DNA of 64,000 bases from NCBI GenBank assembly GCA_036558305.1, contig DATBFX010000031.1:17880-81879 (forward strand). The letters run 5' to 3'. The position numbers and the translations under genes are program-made. Of this stretch, positions 1 through 8,453 are shown in pieces. A model generated the notes under the pieces. The model made no database searches. It had not been told where the DNA came from and saw nothing but the letters and a program-made list of their open reading frames with translations. The first letter of the stretch is position 1. Each line of letters opens with the position of its first letter. This stretch comes from DATBFX01 sp036558305 (GTDB lineage Bacteria; Chloroflexota; Chloroflexia; Thermomicrobiales; UBA6265).

Positions 1-320
1 CCGCCGGGGCCAAGCTCGACCCCATTCGCGGAAGCGGGAGGCACGATTACGGTCGCCCCATCCGGCTCCTCGTGATCGATGGTGCCGAAAGCAGCAGCCT
101 CGGGCGCCGCGGGCGCGGTGTCGCGGTCAAGCACGGCCGCGGGCGCGGTGTCGCGGTCAAGCACGGCCGCCGGCGCAGCGGCGGAGTCGAGTGGTTCGGC
201 CGCCCCGACCGGCGCCTCGGCCGGCGGAGCCGGTTTCTTTCTGGTACGCGTTGTCCGCGTCTTTGGCGCCGGTTTGGCCGTCTCGTCGACGGTTGCGACG
301 ACTTCTTGTTCGTCAGACAA
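1..320 (-). CDS. rho: Probable transcription termination factor Rho, N-terminal part (runs off the left edge)
   Basis: Only about 106 N-terminal residues lie in the window. They begin at a TTG (318-320, minus strand) preceded by a GGAGG ribosome binding site with seven-base spacing. The visible part is an unstructured Lys/Arg/Ala/Pro-rich segment (SDEQEVVATVDETAKPAPK at the start, then TRTTRTRKK) that becomes acidic and Ala-rich. It holds a ten-residue unit, AVLDRDTAPA, present twice. No catalytic domain is visible. The Rho call rests on context: glpX lies just upstream on the same strand, as in the Bacillus glpX-rho-rpmE order, and many high-GC bacteria carry a disordered basic/acidic insertion at the Rho N terminus. 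It could be another protein with a disordered head. The identity is inference; that the frame is coding is well supported. Confidence 0.5.
   Translation of the reverse strand, partial: MSDEQEVVATVDETAKPAPKTRTTRTRKKPAPPAEAPVGAAEPLDSAAAPAAVLDRDTAPAAVLDRDTAPAAPEAAAFGTIDHEEPDGATVIVPPASANGVELGPG
111..170. repeat. Perfect 30-bp tandem duplication inside the N terminus of the probable rho
   Basis: Bases 111-140 and 141-170 are identical. The unit is a multiple of three, so it duplicates ten residues (AVLDRDTAPA) without breaking the reading frame. It lies in a low-complexity, probably disordered segment. Confidence 0.95.
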
Positions 321-720
321 GGGAATCCCTCCAGGTAACGAAAACGTGATGGGTAACGCGGCTGTGCCGGTGGCCCAGGTGCGACTCGGCTGTGTTGTGG
401 CGGGCGAGCGTCTGGTTCAACATGCCGTCAATGGTCAGGGGGAGCGGTTGGATCGGACCGCACGGTTGCAGGCAGCAGTTCGCGTCATGCCAAGCGACGC
501 GGCCGCACAGTGGGCGCACAGTAAATCAGGCGTGGCAACGGACCCGGCGACCGATCGTCTCCCAAATGCGGAAAGGTGTACGGCGGTAGGCAGGGGTCAC
601 GATTGCCTACCGAGGCGTGCTGCTATCCTAGCACTTCGTTGTTCACTCGTCAATCGGTCCTTTTGGTTGAAATCGTTGCGGCGTCCTTTCGTCTCCTTCC
701 TTGCGCCCGATGCAAGTTCG
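321..720 (-). promoter_or_regulatory. Promoter and ~300-nt leader of the probable rho gene
   Basis: This 400-base stretch has no convincing gene. On the minus strand a promoter reads TTGACG (648-653), 17 nt, TAGGAT (625-630), with TGC directly before the -10, so it is also an extended -10. Transcription would start near 618 and leave an untranslated leader of about 300 nt before the TTG at 320. A 9-bp perfect stem (584-592 with 604-612, arms CGGTAGGCA/TGCCTACCG, 11-nt loop) lies near the 5' end. The rest of the leader is C-rich on the RNA strand and poor in obvious structure. Rho genes of several bacteria are autoregulated through termination in their leader; that this one is as well is inference. 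Confidence 0.6.
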
Positions 721-1719
721 CTAGTCAAACGGGAAGGCGGCGTATTGGCGCAACTTGCGCAATTGGTGCGTTGATTCGATCGTGCGCACCGTGCCCGATT
801 TCGAGCGCATGACGAGGGATTGCGTGGTCGCCCCCTCGGAGAAGTAGTGAACGCCCCGCAGCAACTCGCCGTCGGTGATCCCGGTCGCGGCGAAGAAGAC
901 GTTCTCGCCCGCCACGAGATCGTCGCAGGCAAGTTTTCGGGACGTGTCGATCGCGCGCTCCCTGGCGAGCCGCCGTTCGTCGTCGTTGCGCGGCCAGAGC
1001 CGGCATTGGATGTCGCCGCCGATGCACTTGATGGCGCAGGCGGCGACGACGGCTTCGGGCGCGCCGCCGATGCCGAACAGGGCGTCGACCCCGGTCCCCG
1101 GCGTCGACGCCATCACCGCCCCGGCGACGTCGCCGTCGGTGATCATCTTGATCCGGGCGCCGGTCTGCCGAATCTCGGCGATCAGGTCCTGGTGACGGGG
1201 CCGATCGAGGATCACCACGGTCAAATCGCCGAGCTCGACGCCCTTGGCCTTCGCGATCCGCTTCACGTTCTCGGTCGGGCTGAGATCGAGGTCGATCACC
1301 CCGGTCGCGGCCGGACCAACCGCGATCTTTTCCATGTAGGCGATGTCCGGCGAGGCGAACATCGATCCCCGGTCCGCGAGTGCCACGACCGAGATGGCAT
1401 TTGGCATGCCAAGCGAGAGCAACCGTGTGCCGTCGATCGGATCGACGGCGATGTCGACCTTCGGCTCGCTGGCGTGCCCGACCTGCTCGCCGACGTAGAG
1501 CATCGGCGCCTCGTCTTTCGCGCCCTCACCGATGACGACGACGCCGTCCATCGCGATCGAGCCCAAGACGAGCCGCATCGCGTCGACCGCGGCCTGGTCG
1601 GCCGCCTCCTTGTCGCCGCGCCCCATCCAGCGCGCCGCCATCATGGCCGCCGCTTCCGTCACCCTCGCCAGTTCCAAGGCAAGGTTGCGATCGATCGCCG
1701 GGGGTTCGCTCGTCGCCAT
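721..1719 (-). CDS. glpX: Fructose-1,6-bisphosphatase class II (GlpX)
   Basis: GlpX hydrolyses fructose 1,6-bisphosphate to fructose 6-phosphate, the irreversible cytosolic step of gluconeogenesis. The 332-residue product has the family length and the metal-binding signature AVDPIDGTRL, preceded by VVIGEGAKDEAPMLYVGE and followed by a glycine-rich segment (FGIGGAPEAVVAACAIKCIGG). The start chosen is the ATG at 1717-1719 (MATSEPPAIDRN), which has GGAGGAG six bases upstream; the frame stays open upstream but that part has no family similarity. It follows dinG by 43 bases on the same strand and precedes the probable rho, so co-transcription with dinG and the upstream peptidase is likely. Identity is firm. 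Confidence 0.93.
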   Translation of the reverse strand: MATSEPPAIDRNLALELARVTEAAAMMAARWMGRGDKEAADQAAVDAMRLVLGSIAMDGVVVIGEGAKDEAPMLYVGEQVGHASEPKVDIAVDPIDGTRLLSLGMPNAISVVALADRGSMFASPDIAYMEKIAVGPAATGVIDLDLSPTENVKRIAKAKGVELGDLTVVILDRPRHQDLIAEIRQTGARIKMITDGDVAGAVMASTPGTGVDALFGIGGAPEAVVAACAIKCIGGDIQCRLWPRNDDERRLARERAIDTSRKLACDDLVAGENVFFAATGITDGELLRGVHYFSEGATTQSLVMRSKSGTVRTIESTHQLRKLRQYAAFPFD

Positions 1720-1762
1720 CTCGTCTCCTCCCTTGCTCGTGTCGCAGACCCGCGGAGCGACG

Positions 1763-4651
1763 TCAGCGCACCGACGGTACCGATTCCAGCCAGGCCACCG
1801 CCGCCGCCGGCAGATCGGCCGCACCGGCGACCTCCACCGTGCAGGCGGGTAACGATTGGATGAACGACGCGCCGTACCGCTTCGAGATCACCCGGCGGTC
1901 CAGCACGGCGCAGACGCCACGATCCCGGCTCGACCTGATCAGCCGGCCGAAGCCCTGTTTGAATCTCAGGACCGCCTGCGGGATGGCGTACTGGTGGAAC
2001 GGTTCCTCGAAACCCTCGCCTCGCGCCGCGAAAACGGGGTCGGACGGCACCGAAAACGGGAGTTTGGCGATGACGAGCGCGCTCAGGGCCGGGCCGACGA
2101 CGTCGACGCCTTCCCAAAACGTCGACGTCCCGAGCAGCATCACGTTGTCGGAGTGTTTCAGCCGCTCGATCAGTTGGCGGGCGCTGCCGTCGCTGCGCTG
2201 GGCGAGGACGACGATGCCGCGGTCCTCCAGCGGCAGCTTGATGGCGCGATAGGTCGCCTGCAGGGCCGCGTGCGACGTGAAGAGGACCAGCGTTTTCCCA
2301 CCCAACGCCATCCCCAACTCGACGAGCACGTCTTGCAGATCGCGCTGGTAGCCCGGTACGTTCGGTTCCGGGATGTCGTCGACGATGTAGAGCAGCGTCG
2401 ACCGTTCGTAGTCGAACGGCGAGGGGACCGCCAGTTCCCTGGCCGTCTCAAGTCCGAGCCGTTCGCGGACGTACTCGAAGCCGCCGTCGGTCGTCAGCGT
2501 GGCCGAGGTGAGGACGGCCGTTCGCAGCCGATCGAAGAGTCGATCCTGGAGAAACGGTCCGACGTGCAGCGGCGCGGCGTGGAGGCTGACGGCGTTCCGG
2601 TTGTTGTCGCGTTCGATCCAATAGACGGCCGCGTCCGTCGGGTCGATCGCGATCTCGGAGAGTTTCGCACGGAACTCGCCGCACGATCGGATCGCGTTCA
2701 GGAGTTCGACGGCGAGATCTTCGATGCCGTCCGCCTCTTCCGGCTCGTCCTCCTCCGACGGGATGCGTTCGACCGCCTCCAGGAACCAGACGAGATCGGC
2801 CTCGACGGCGATCAGTTCCCGATCGACCCGCTCCCAGGCGACCTCGACCTCTACCCACTGACTCTGGCGGCGAACCTGCGCCGTGATCCGGAGCGAGCGA
2901 TCGTAACCGGAGGCGCCCTGCCCGGAGTTGTCGACGATGTCCCGCAAGCGCGCAAACAGGTCGCTCGCCGACAACTTCAGCGCCGTCGCGCGGGCGAGCA
3001 AGGATCGCGCCCGTTCGAGCGCGGAGGCCGCCCGTGGCCGTTCCGCTTCGCTCTTCGCGGCGCGCGCGAGCTCGTTGAGCGCGAGCTGAACCGTGCCGCC
3101 GAAGAGCGGTCCGTCGGCGCGGATCGAGGTGTCGAGCACGTCGTGCAGCATCGGCTCGCTCAAGCTATAACCGAACTGGTTGGTCGCTTGATCTTCGAGG
3201 TGATGGGCTTCGTCGACGATCAGGTGCTCGTAGTCGGGGAGGATGTGTCCGCCTTCCATCGTGTCGGAGAGCAAAAGGGCGTGGTTGACCACGACCAGGT
3301 GGGCGTGCTCGGCCGCGCGGCGGGCGCGGAAGAGGAAGCATTGGTTGCGCTGCTGGAAGACGCAACGTGCGGCGGCGCAGGCTTCGCCCTCGGCGGAGAC
3401 GTGGCGGAACTGCGATTCCTCTTCGGCCGTCAATCGGAGTTCCGCCCGATCGCCGGTCTCCGTTTGGCCCAACCAGAGCAAGACTTTGGCCCGGAGCGAC
3501 GCTTCGTCGGGTCCGCCGACGGGTTGGCGCTGCGCAGCAAACCAGCGGCGCAGGCAAAGATAGTTTTGCCGGCCCTTCAGCACCGCGGCTTCGAAGGGAG
3601 GTTGATCGCCCGTGCCGTCCAGCGCCTGCTTCAGGTCGGGAATGTCCTTGCGATAGAGTTGATCCTGGAGTGCCAGCGTGTTCGTCGAGACGACAACGGT
3701 CTCACCCCGCTCGCGCGCGTACATGGCGGCCGGCAGCAGGTAGGCAACACTCTTGCCGGTGCCGGTGCCGGCTTCGACGAGGACGTGCTGATCTTCGTTG
3801 AACGCGCGGGCCACCGCCAGCGCCATCTGCTCCTGCGGACGACGGTGTTCGTAACCCGCCACGACCTGGCTCAGCGCACCGCCGGGCTGGAGGGCAGAGG
3901 ACACGGCCGCTTCGTCGACCTCGCGCTTCGAGCCCGTGCGGCGGAGCATTTCCGGTCGTTCGCGGGGGACGAGAAACGCCAGTTCGTGCGGCCCCTGGGC
4001 CGGAGCTTCTTGGATGGCAAAGAGCGGACCCGTCGGTCGTCGCCGCAACGCCTCCAGGAAGAGGTCCGCGGTCGGCATGCCCGAGCTGCGGGCGAGCGCG
4101 GCGACCCGCTCCAAGGTCAGCGAATCGATCTCGTCGATCTTCGCCAGCATCGCCCGAAACACGTCCGCTGCCACCAGGGCATCGGACAACGCCCGGTGCT
4201 CGGCGCCGGGCGCAACCCCGAGCGCCTCCGCGACGGCGGCCAGGGAGTAGTTCGGCAGGTCGGGCAAGAGGAGGGTTGCAATCTGGTGCGTGTCGTACTG
4301 CGGGCTTGCGATCGAGACACCGGCGGCGGCGAGCATGGCGACATCCATGTCGATCGAATGTCCGACGACCGGGCGCCCCGCCGTCAGCCGCCGAATCGTC
4401 GCGGCGATTTCGGTCACCGCCGGCGCGGTTCGCAGGTCCTCCGGCGCGATGCCGGTCAGGCTGGCGGCATCGAGGGACACGCGCGCGCGCGGGCGCACCA
4501 GCGATGCAAAGCGCTCGAGCTCGCGCTCGCGGGAAAAAACGACGACCGCGACTTCGATCACCTCGTGCCGGGTCGGGTCCATCCCCGTCGCTTCGACGTC
4601 GAGTGCGGCGAATTGATCATCCACGTTCAGGGCAATCTCGCTGGTGGCCAA
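1763..4651 (-). CDS. dinG: DinG-type protein: DnaQ-like 3'-5' exonuclease fused to an Fe-S superfamily 2 helicase
   Basis: The 962-residue product joins two enzymes. Residues ~10-175 form a DEDDh exonuclease: DVEATG (motif I), GHSIDMD (motif II) and HRALSD (HxAxxD, motif III) are intact. From ~residue 240 an XPD/DinG-family helicase follows, with Walker A GTGTGKS, DEAH box VDEAHH, and late motifs EGVDV and QGFGRLIR. Four cysteines between Walker A and the DEAH box (one in NYLC, two in EACAAARC, one in NQC) match the [4Fe-4S] pattern of the family. Exonuclease-DinG fusions are typical of Gram-positive-like lineages and act in DNA repair or resolving unusual structures. Translation starts at a TTG (4649-4651), three bases after the stop of the upstream M20 peptidase gene, so the two are probably coupled. 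Confidence 0.9.
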   Translation of the reverse strand: MATSEIALNVDDQFAALDVEATGMDPTRHEVIEVAVVVFSRERELERFASLVRPRARVSLDAASLTGIAPEDLRTAPAVTEIAATIRRLTAGRPVVGHSIDMDVAMLAAAGVSIASPQYDTHQIATLLLPDLPNYSLAAVAEALGVAPGAEHRALSDALVAADVFRAMLAKIDEIDSLTLERVAALARSSGMPTADLFLEALRRRPTGPLFAIQEAPAQGPHELAFLVPRERPEMLRRTGSKREVDEAAVSSALQPGGALSQVVAGYEHRRPQEQMALAVARAFNEDQHVLVEAGTGTGKSVAYLLPAAMYARERGETVVVSTNTLALQDQLYRKDIPDLKQALDGTGDQPPFEAAVLKGRQNYLCLRRWFAAQRQPVGGPDEASLRAKVLLWLGQTETGDRAELRLTAEEESQFRHVSAEGEACAAARCVFQQRNQCFLFRARRAAEHAHLVVVNHALLLSDTMEGGHILPDYEHLIVDEAHHLEDQATNQFGYSLSEPMLHDVLDTSIRADGPLFGGTVQLALNELARAAKSEAERPRAASALERARSLLARATALKLSASDLFARLRDIVDNSGQGASGYDRSLRITAQVRRQSQWVEVEVAWERVDRELIAVEADLVWFLEAVERIPSEEDEPEEADGIEDLAVELLNAIRSCGEFRAKLSEIAIDPTDAAVYWIERDNNRNAVSLHAAPLHVGPFLQDRLFDRLRTAVLTSATLTTDGGFEYVRERLGLETARELAVPSPFDYERSTLLYIVDDIPEPNVPGYQRDLQDVLVELGMALGGKTLVLFTSHAALQATYRAIKLPLEDRGIVVLAQRSDGSARQLIERLKHSDNVMLLGTSTFWEGVDVVGPALSALVIAKLPFSVPSDPVFAARGEGFEEPFHQYAIPQAVLRFKQGFGRLIRSSRDRGVCAVLDRRVISKRYGASFIQSLPACTVEVAGAADLPAAAVAWLESVPSVR

Positions 4652-4654
4652 CGT

Positions 4655-5863
4655 TCAAAAAACACGCTTCTTCGCCCCGATCGGCGCGATTGAGCCGGTG
4701 CCGAGTTCGGCCGTGACCGCCAAACTCAACAGCACGAGCTGAGTCAGCCCACTGGCGACCGGTCCGACGTCGATGAATTCGTCTTCGCGGTGGACGTGGC
4801 CGCCGGTCGTGAGACCGATGCAGACGGCGGGAATGCCGCGGCTGATCGGGATGTTGGCGTCGGTACTCGAGGCATCGCCGGTCGGCGAGATCCCCATCGA
4901 TTCGAGCGTCTCGATCGCCAACCGAACGATCCGGCTGGCCGGCGAGACGACCCCGGCCGGGCGCACCCCGAGCACCTCGACCATCGTCGTGATGTTGGCG
5001 CGCGGCGCCCGAAGGATGGCATCGACCCGCTCGGAGAGCCGGCGCAACGCCGCCTCGTCGACCGAGCGGAGGTCGAGCACGAACGAGGCCTCGGGGGCGA
5101 TCGTGTTCACCGAGATGCCACCGTTGAAGGTGCCGACGTTGAGCGTCGTCTTCGGGGACGTCGGCAACGGCAGGCGGGCCAACTCACTCACGATGTCGGC
5201 CGCCGCGTGGATCGCGCTGGCGTTACCGAAGTCGCCCCAACTGTGCCCGCCCGGACCGGACACGCGCACCCGCAGACGCCGGCTGCCGACGGCGACGTGG
5301 GTCACCCGCCCCAGGTTGTGCCCTTCGACGGCGATCACCGCGCCGATCTCCGGATACCGATCCATCACCGAGCGAATCCCGCGAAGGTTGCCGAGCCCCT
5401 CCTCGCCGACGTTGCCGGTCAGCAAAATGTCGACCTCCGGCACGACATCGAGTTGGGCGAGGAGTTTCGGCAACGTCAGTACCGACGCCACGCCGAGACT
5501 GTTGTCGCCGATCCCCGGACCGGCGACCCGCCCGTTCGACCGGTTCACGTCGAGCGCCGTCCCGGACGGGAATACCGTGTCGAGGTGGGCGGCGAGCAAC
5601 AAGGCGGGCGCCCGCTTCCGTCCGGGAATGCGACCGATGACGTCGCCGAGTTCGTCGACCGTCACGTCGACCAGGTGCGGCATCGCCATCTGCTCGGCGA
5701 CGAACCGGCTCCGCTGATGTTCGTTGTTGGTCGGCGCCGGAATGGCGGAGATCTGGCAAGCGAGATCGATCACCTGCCGCTGAAACGACGAAACGACGTC
5801 TCGCACGGCGGCCGCGGAGCGCGCGCCCTCACCCGGCAGACTCTTGCTCTGTTGCGCCGTCAT
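4655..5863 (-). CDS. M20 family metallopeptidase (dinuclear zinc aminoacylase/carboxypeptidase type)
   Basis: The 402-residue product has M20 metal ligands in order: AAHLDTV (HxD), GIGDNSLGV (bridging Asp), GNVGEEGLGN (catalytic and metal Glu pair) and a late His in GGHVHREDEF. A central VSGPGGHSWGDFGN segment is the usual lid/dimerisation domain. Such cytosolic enzymes release amino acids from peptides or N-acyl amino acids; the substrate cannot be read. The start chosen is ATG 5861-5863 (MTAQQSKSLPG), with GAGGAC six bases upstream; the open frame to 5971 carries no conserved sequence. It is the first gene of the dinG-glpX-rho run. A TATACT (5923-5928, minus) could be its -10, but the -35 is poor. 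Confidence 0.88.
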   Translation of the reverse strand: MTAQQSKSLPGEGARSAAAVRDVVSSFQRQVIDLACQISAIPAPTNNEHQRSRFVAEQMAMPHLVDVTVDELGDVIGRIPGRKRAPALLLAAHLDTVFPSGTALDVNRSNGRVAGPGIGDNSLGVASVLTLPKLLAQLDVVPEVDILLTGNVGEEGLGNLRGIRSVMDRYPEIGAVIAVEGHNLGRVTHVAVGSRRLRVRVSGPGGHSWGDFGNASAIHAAADIVSELARLPLPTSPKTTLNVGTFNGGISVNTIAPEASFVLDLRSVDEAALRRLSERVDAILRAPRANITTMVEVLGVRPAGVVSPASRIVRLAIETLESMGISPTGDASSTDANIPISRGIPAVCIGLTTGGHVHREDEFIDVGPVASGLTQLVLLSLAVTAELGTGSIAPIGAKKRVF

Positions 5864-5964
5864 CGCGTCCTCGGTTCGCGCCGGGAAAAGACCGGGTGAA
5901 GCGTGACACGCCGGCACCGAGCAGTATAGCGGAGGAGGCGCGGGAGAATCGGACTTCGATCGTC

Positions 5965-5993
5965 TTGACACGCACCTGACGCGGCGATACGGT
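5965..5993 (+). promoter_or_regulatory. Sigma-70 type promoter for the orphan gene at 6058
   Basis: TTGACA (5965-5970), 17 nt, TACGGT (5988-5993). The -35 is consensus and the -10 keeps TAnnnT. It lies back to back with the weaker minus-strand TATACT at 5923-5928 of the M20 gene. Confidence 0.55.
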
Positions 5994-6057
5994 TTCCGTT
6001 GCGTGGTCGATCAATTTCGTGGTCGGGGCGCACTACGAAGGCCGGGTAGACTGTCCG

Positions 6058-6603
6058 ATGAAATTTCGCTGCTCTGGTGACAGCGTACTGGGAGATTTAG
6101 AAGCGGTTCTGCCATTTGTCAAGATCATCGCGTTCGGATACGAGGACGGCCCGAGCAACGGCGTGGCGCAGAACGCCGACCGCGCGACCGGCTATCGCTT
6201 CGACCTCTTGGCTGTCGACGTCGACGGTGATCATTGTCATGATGCCTGGGACCGCGGGAAAGAATTGCGCATTTTTCAGCTCGCACCGCTGCCGTTCGGC
6301 AGTTTCGAGAGGATCGTTTTGGTTCTTTCGGCAGCCGAAGAACCCAACTGGCCCGTCTGGGTGCCAGGGATCAAACGTCCCGCTGACGAACTCAACCAGA
6401 TTATGAGCGAGAGGATCGATCCGATCCTCGTGGAAGCGGATAGCCCGAGGCTCGTCAGCGCGACGACCGGGCTTCGGGCGGAACCGCTGGCGTGCCGCGA
6501 GGTGGCTGATCGGAACGTCAAGGTTCAGAGTGACTGGTTTTCGTACCTTGGGTTGGACCCGCAGGGGCTACCACCTAACCGCATTTTCGCCGGTACCCGT
6601 TGA
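6058..6603 (+). CDS. Hypothetical protein, unrecognised
   Basis: A 181-residue product starting MKFRCSGDSVLGDLEAV, with no signal peptide or membrane segment. It contains a charged middle (LLAVDVDGDHCHDAWD) and a hydrophobic strand-like stretch (FERIVLVLSAAEE). I do not recognise the family. Reality is supported by a good promoter at 5965-5993, by the absence of a competing frame, and by ending 33 bases before sdhA. The start is uncertain: ATG 6058 has no clear Shine-Dalgarno, and an in-frame GTG at 6019 is an alternative. Codon use is less G+C-biased at third positions than in neighbouring genes, which may indicate recent acquisition. Confidence 0.5.
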   Translation: MKFRCSGDSVLGDLEAVLPFVKIIAFGYEDGPSNGVAQNADRATGYRFDLLAVDVDGDHCHDAWDRGKELRIFQLAPLPFGSFERIVLVLSAAEEPNWPVWVPGIKRPADELNQIMSERIDPILVEADSPRLVSATTGLRAEPLACREVADRNVKVQSDWFSYLGLDPQGLPPNRIFAGTR

Positions 6604-6635
6604 CACCGGGCCGGCATCGATGGCGAGGTGTCTCG

Positions 6636-8366
6636 ATGGCCTATCACAAATTCGACGCGGTCATCGTCGGTGCCGGCGGCGCCGGGTTGATGGCGGCGAT
6701 CCAACTCGCCGGCAAAGCGAACATCGCCGTCGTCAGCAAACTCTATCCGCCGCGCTCCCACACCGGTGCGGCGCAGGGCGGGGTTGCGGCGGCACTCGGC
6801 AATACCGAGGAAGACCACTGGAAGTGGCACATGTTCGACACGGTCAAGGGCGGCGACTATCTGGTCGACCAGGACGCCGCCGAAATCCTCGCCCGCGAGG
6901 CCATCGACGCCGTGCTCGAACTCGAACACATGGGGTTGCCGTTCAACCGCACGCCCGAGGGCAAAATCGATCAGCGGCGGTTCGGCGGTCACACCCGCAA
7001 TTTCGGCGAGGGTCCGGTCCGGCGCGCCTGCTTCGCCGCCGACCGTACCGGCCACATGATCATCCAGACCCTCTACCAGCAGGGGATCAAACACCACGTC
7101 AACTTTTTCGACGAGCACTTTCTGCTCGACATCCTCTTCAGCGATGACGGCACCTGTTGCGGCTGCGTCACCCGCGACCTCAAGACCGGCGAGTTTCACA
7201 CCCTCCATGCCAAGGCGGTCCTGATCGCCTCCGGCGGATTCGGCCGGTGCTTTAGGATCACCTCGAACGCGATGGCCGGGACGGGCGACGGCGTCGCCAT
7301 CGCCTACCGACGCGGCGTGCCGTTGATGGACATGGAGTTTTACCAATTCCATCCGACCGGGCTCTACAAACTCGGTATTCTCCTCTCGGAAGCGGCGCGC
7401 GGCGAAGGCGGGATTCTCCGCAACGACACCGGCGAAGCGTTCGCGGCGCGCTACGCCCCTACCCTGAAGGACCTCGCCCCGCGCGACATGGTCTCCCGCT
7501 TCATCTACCAGGAGGTCAAGGAAGGGCGCGGTATCGGCGGCAAGGATTATGTCCACCTGGATCTCTCCCACCTGCCGCCGGAGGTGATCGACGCCAAGCT
7601 GCCGGACGTCACCGACTTCGCGCGCACCTATCTCGGGGTCGAACCGAAAACCGAGCCCGTCCCGATCCAGCCGACGGCCCACTACGCGATGGGCGGCATC
7701 CCGACCGACGTCAACGGGCGGGTCATCCGCGATCCGGAGGCGACGCCGATTCCGGGGTTCTACTCGGCCGGCGAAGCGGCCTGCGTGTCGGTCCACGGCG
7801 CCAACCGGCTGGGAACGAATTCCTTAGTCGACCTGATCGTCTTCGGCCGCCGGGCGGGTCGCCACATGCTCGATCATGTCCGCCAGGCCGATCTCGCGCC
7901 GTTGCCCACCGACCCGGAGTTCACCGCCAGGGCGGAGGTGGCGGCGGTCCTCGATCGGCAACAAGGCGAGCGAACCGCCGACATCCGGGCAGCGATGCAA
8001 GAAGTGATGATGGACAAGGTCTCGGTCGTTCGCGATGCCACCGGGCTTGCCGAGGCGGAGGCGACGATCCGGGACCTGCGCCGCGCCTACGGCAACCTCG
8101 CGATCCAGGACCGCGGGCAAACGTTCAACACCGACCTGATGGAAGCGCTCGAACTCGGATACATGCTTGATTGCGCGGAGACCATCATCGCCGGGGCGAT
8201 CGCGCGGGAGGAGAGTCGCGGCGCGCACTATCGCTCCGACTTCGAGAAGCGAGACGACCAGAACTGGCTCGCCCACACGATGGTCTACAAGACCTCGGGC
8301 GGTCTCCAAATAAAAAGGAAACCGGTCGCGATCACGGAGTTCGAACCGAAGGAGAGGAAGTACTAG
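6636..8366 (+). CDS. sdhA: Succinate dehydrogenase / fumarate reductase flavoprotein subunit
   Basis: SdhA oxidises succinate to fumarate with covalently bound FAD in the TCA cycle and respiratory chain. The 576-residue product begins with the FAD-binding VIVGAGGAGLMAA. The covalent-flavin His is in RSHTGAAQGG (about residue 42), the dicarboxylate site includes HPTGLY (about 238), and the C-terminal GANRLGTNSLVDL segment is present. The start is ATG 6636 with GAGGTG seven bases upstream, as the earlier in-frame codons encode no conserved sequence. sdhB follows after an 87-base spacer filled by a large inverted repeat. No membrane anchor genes (sdhC/sdhD) are adjacent. Identity is firm; the direction in vivo (succinate oxidation or fumarate reduction) cannot be read. 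Confidence 0.95.
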   Translation: MAYHKFDAVIVGAGGAGLMAAIQLAGKANIAVVSKLYPPRSHTGAAQGGVAAALGNTEEDHWKWHMFDTVKGGDYLVDQDAAEILAREAIDAVLELEHMGLPFNRTPEGKIDQRRFGGHTRNFGEGPVRRACFAADRTGHMIIQTLYQQGIKHHVNFFDEHFLLDILFSDDGTCCGCVTRDLKTGEFHTLHAKAVLIASGGFGRCFRITSNAMAGTGDGVAIAYRRGVPLMDMEFYQFHPTGLYKLGILLSEAARGEGGILRNDTGEAFAARYAPTLKDLAPRDMVSRFIYQEVKEGRGIGGKDYVHLDLSHLPPEVIDAKLPDVTDFARTYLGVEPKTEPVPIQPTAHYAMGGIPTDVNGRVIRDPEATPIPGFYSAGEAACVSVHGANRLGTNSLVDLIVFGRRAGRHMLDHVRQADLAPLPTDPEFTARAEVAAVLDRQQGERTADIRAAMQEVMMDKVSVVRDATGLAEAEATIRDLRRAYGNLAIQDRGQTFNTDLMEALELGYMLDCAETIIAGAIAREESRGAHYRSDFEKRDDQNWLAHTMVYKTSGGLQIKRKPVAITEFEPKERKY

Positions 8367-8438
8367 GGGTCGGGGTTCGGGGGTCGGGGGTCAGAAAAGC
8401 CGTCCATCCTGACCCCTGTCCTCCGACCCCCGACCCCT
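8365..8438. repeat. 30-bp imperfect inverted repeat between sdhA and sdhB
   Basis: Arms 8365-8394 and 8409-8438 match at 26 of 30 positions with a 14-base loop. Each arm is built from short G-rich (or C-rich) units such as GGGGTCGGGG. The left arm includes the last two bases of the sdhA stop codon, and the right arm ends just before the AAGGAG of sdhB. The transcript would form a very stable hairpin inside the operon, which may set the sdhA:sdhB ratio or protect upstream mRNA. Confidence 0.9.
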
Positions 8439-8453
8439 GCAAGGAGCAATTGC

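Noticed and set aside
1856..4693. Long plus-strand open frame of 945 codons
   Set aside because: It is antisense to dinG, has the Arg/Asp/Gly-rich composition typical of GC-rich antisense frames and no recognisable motif.
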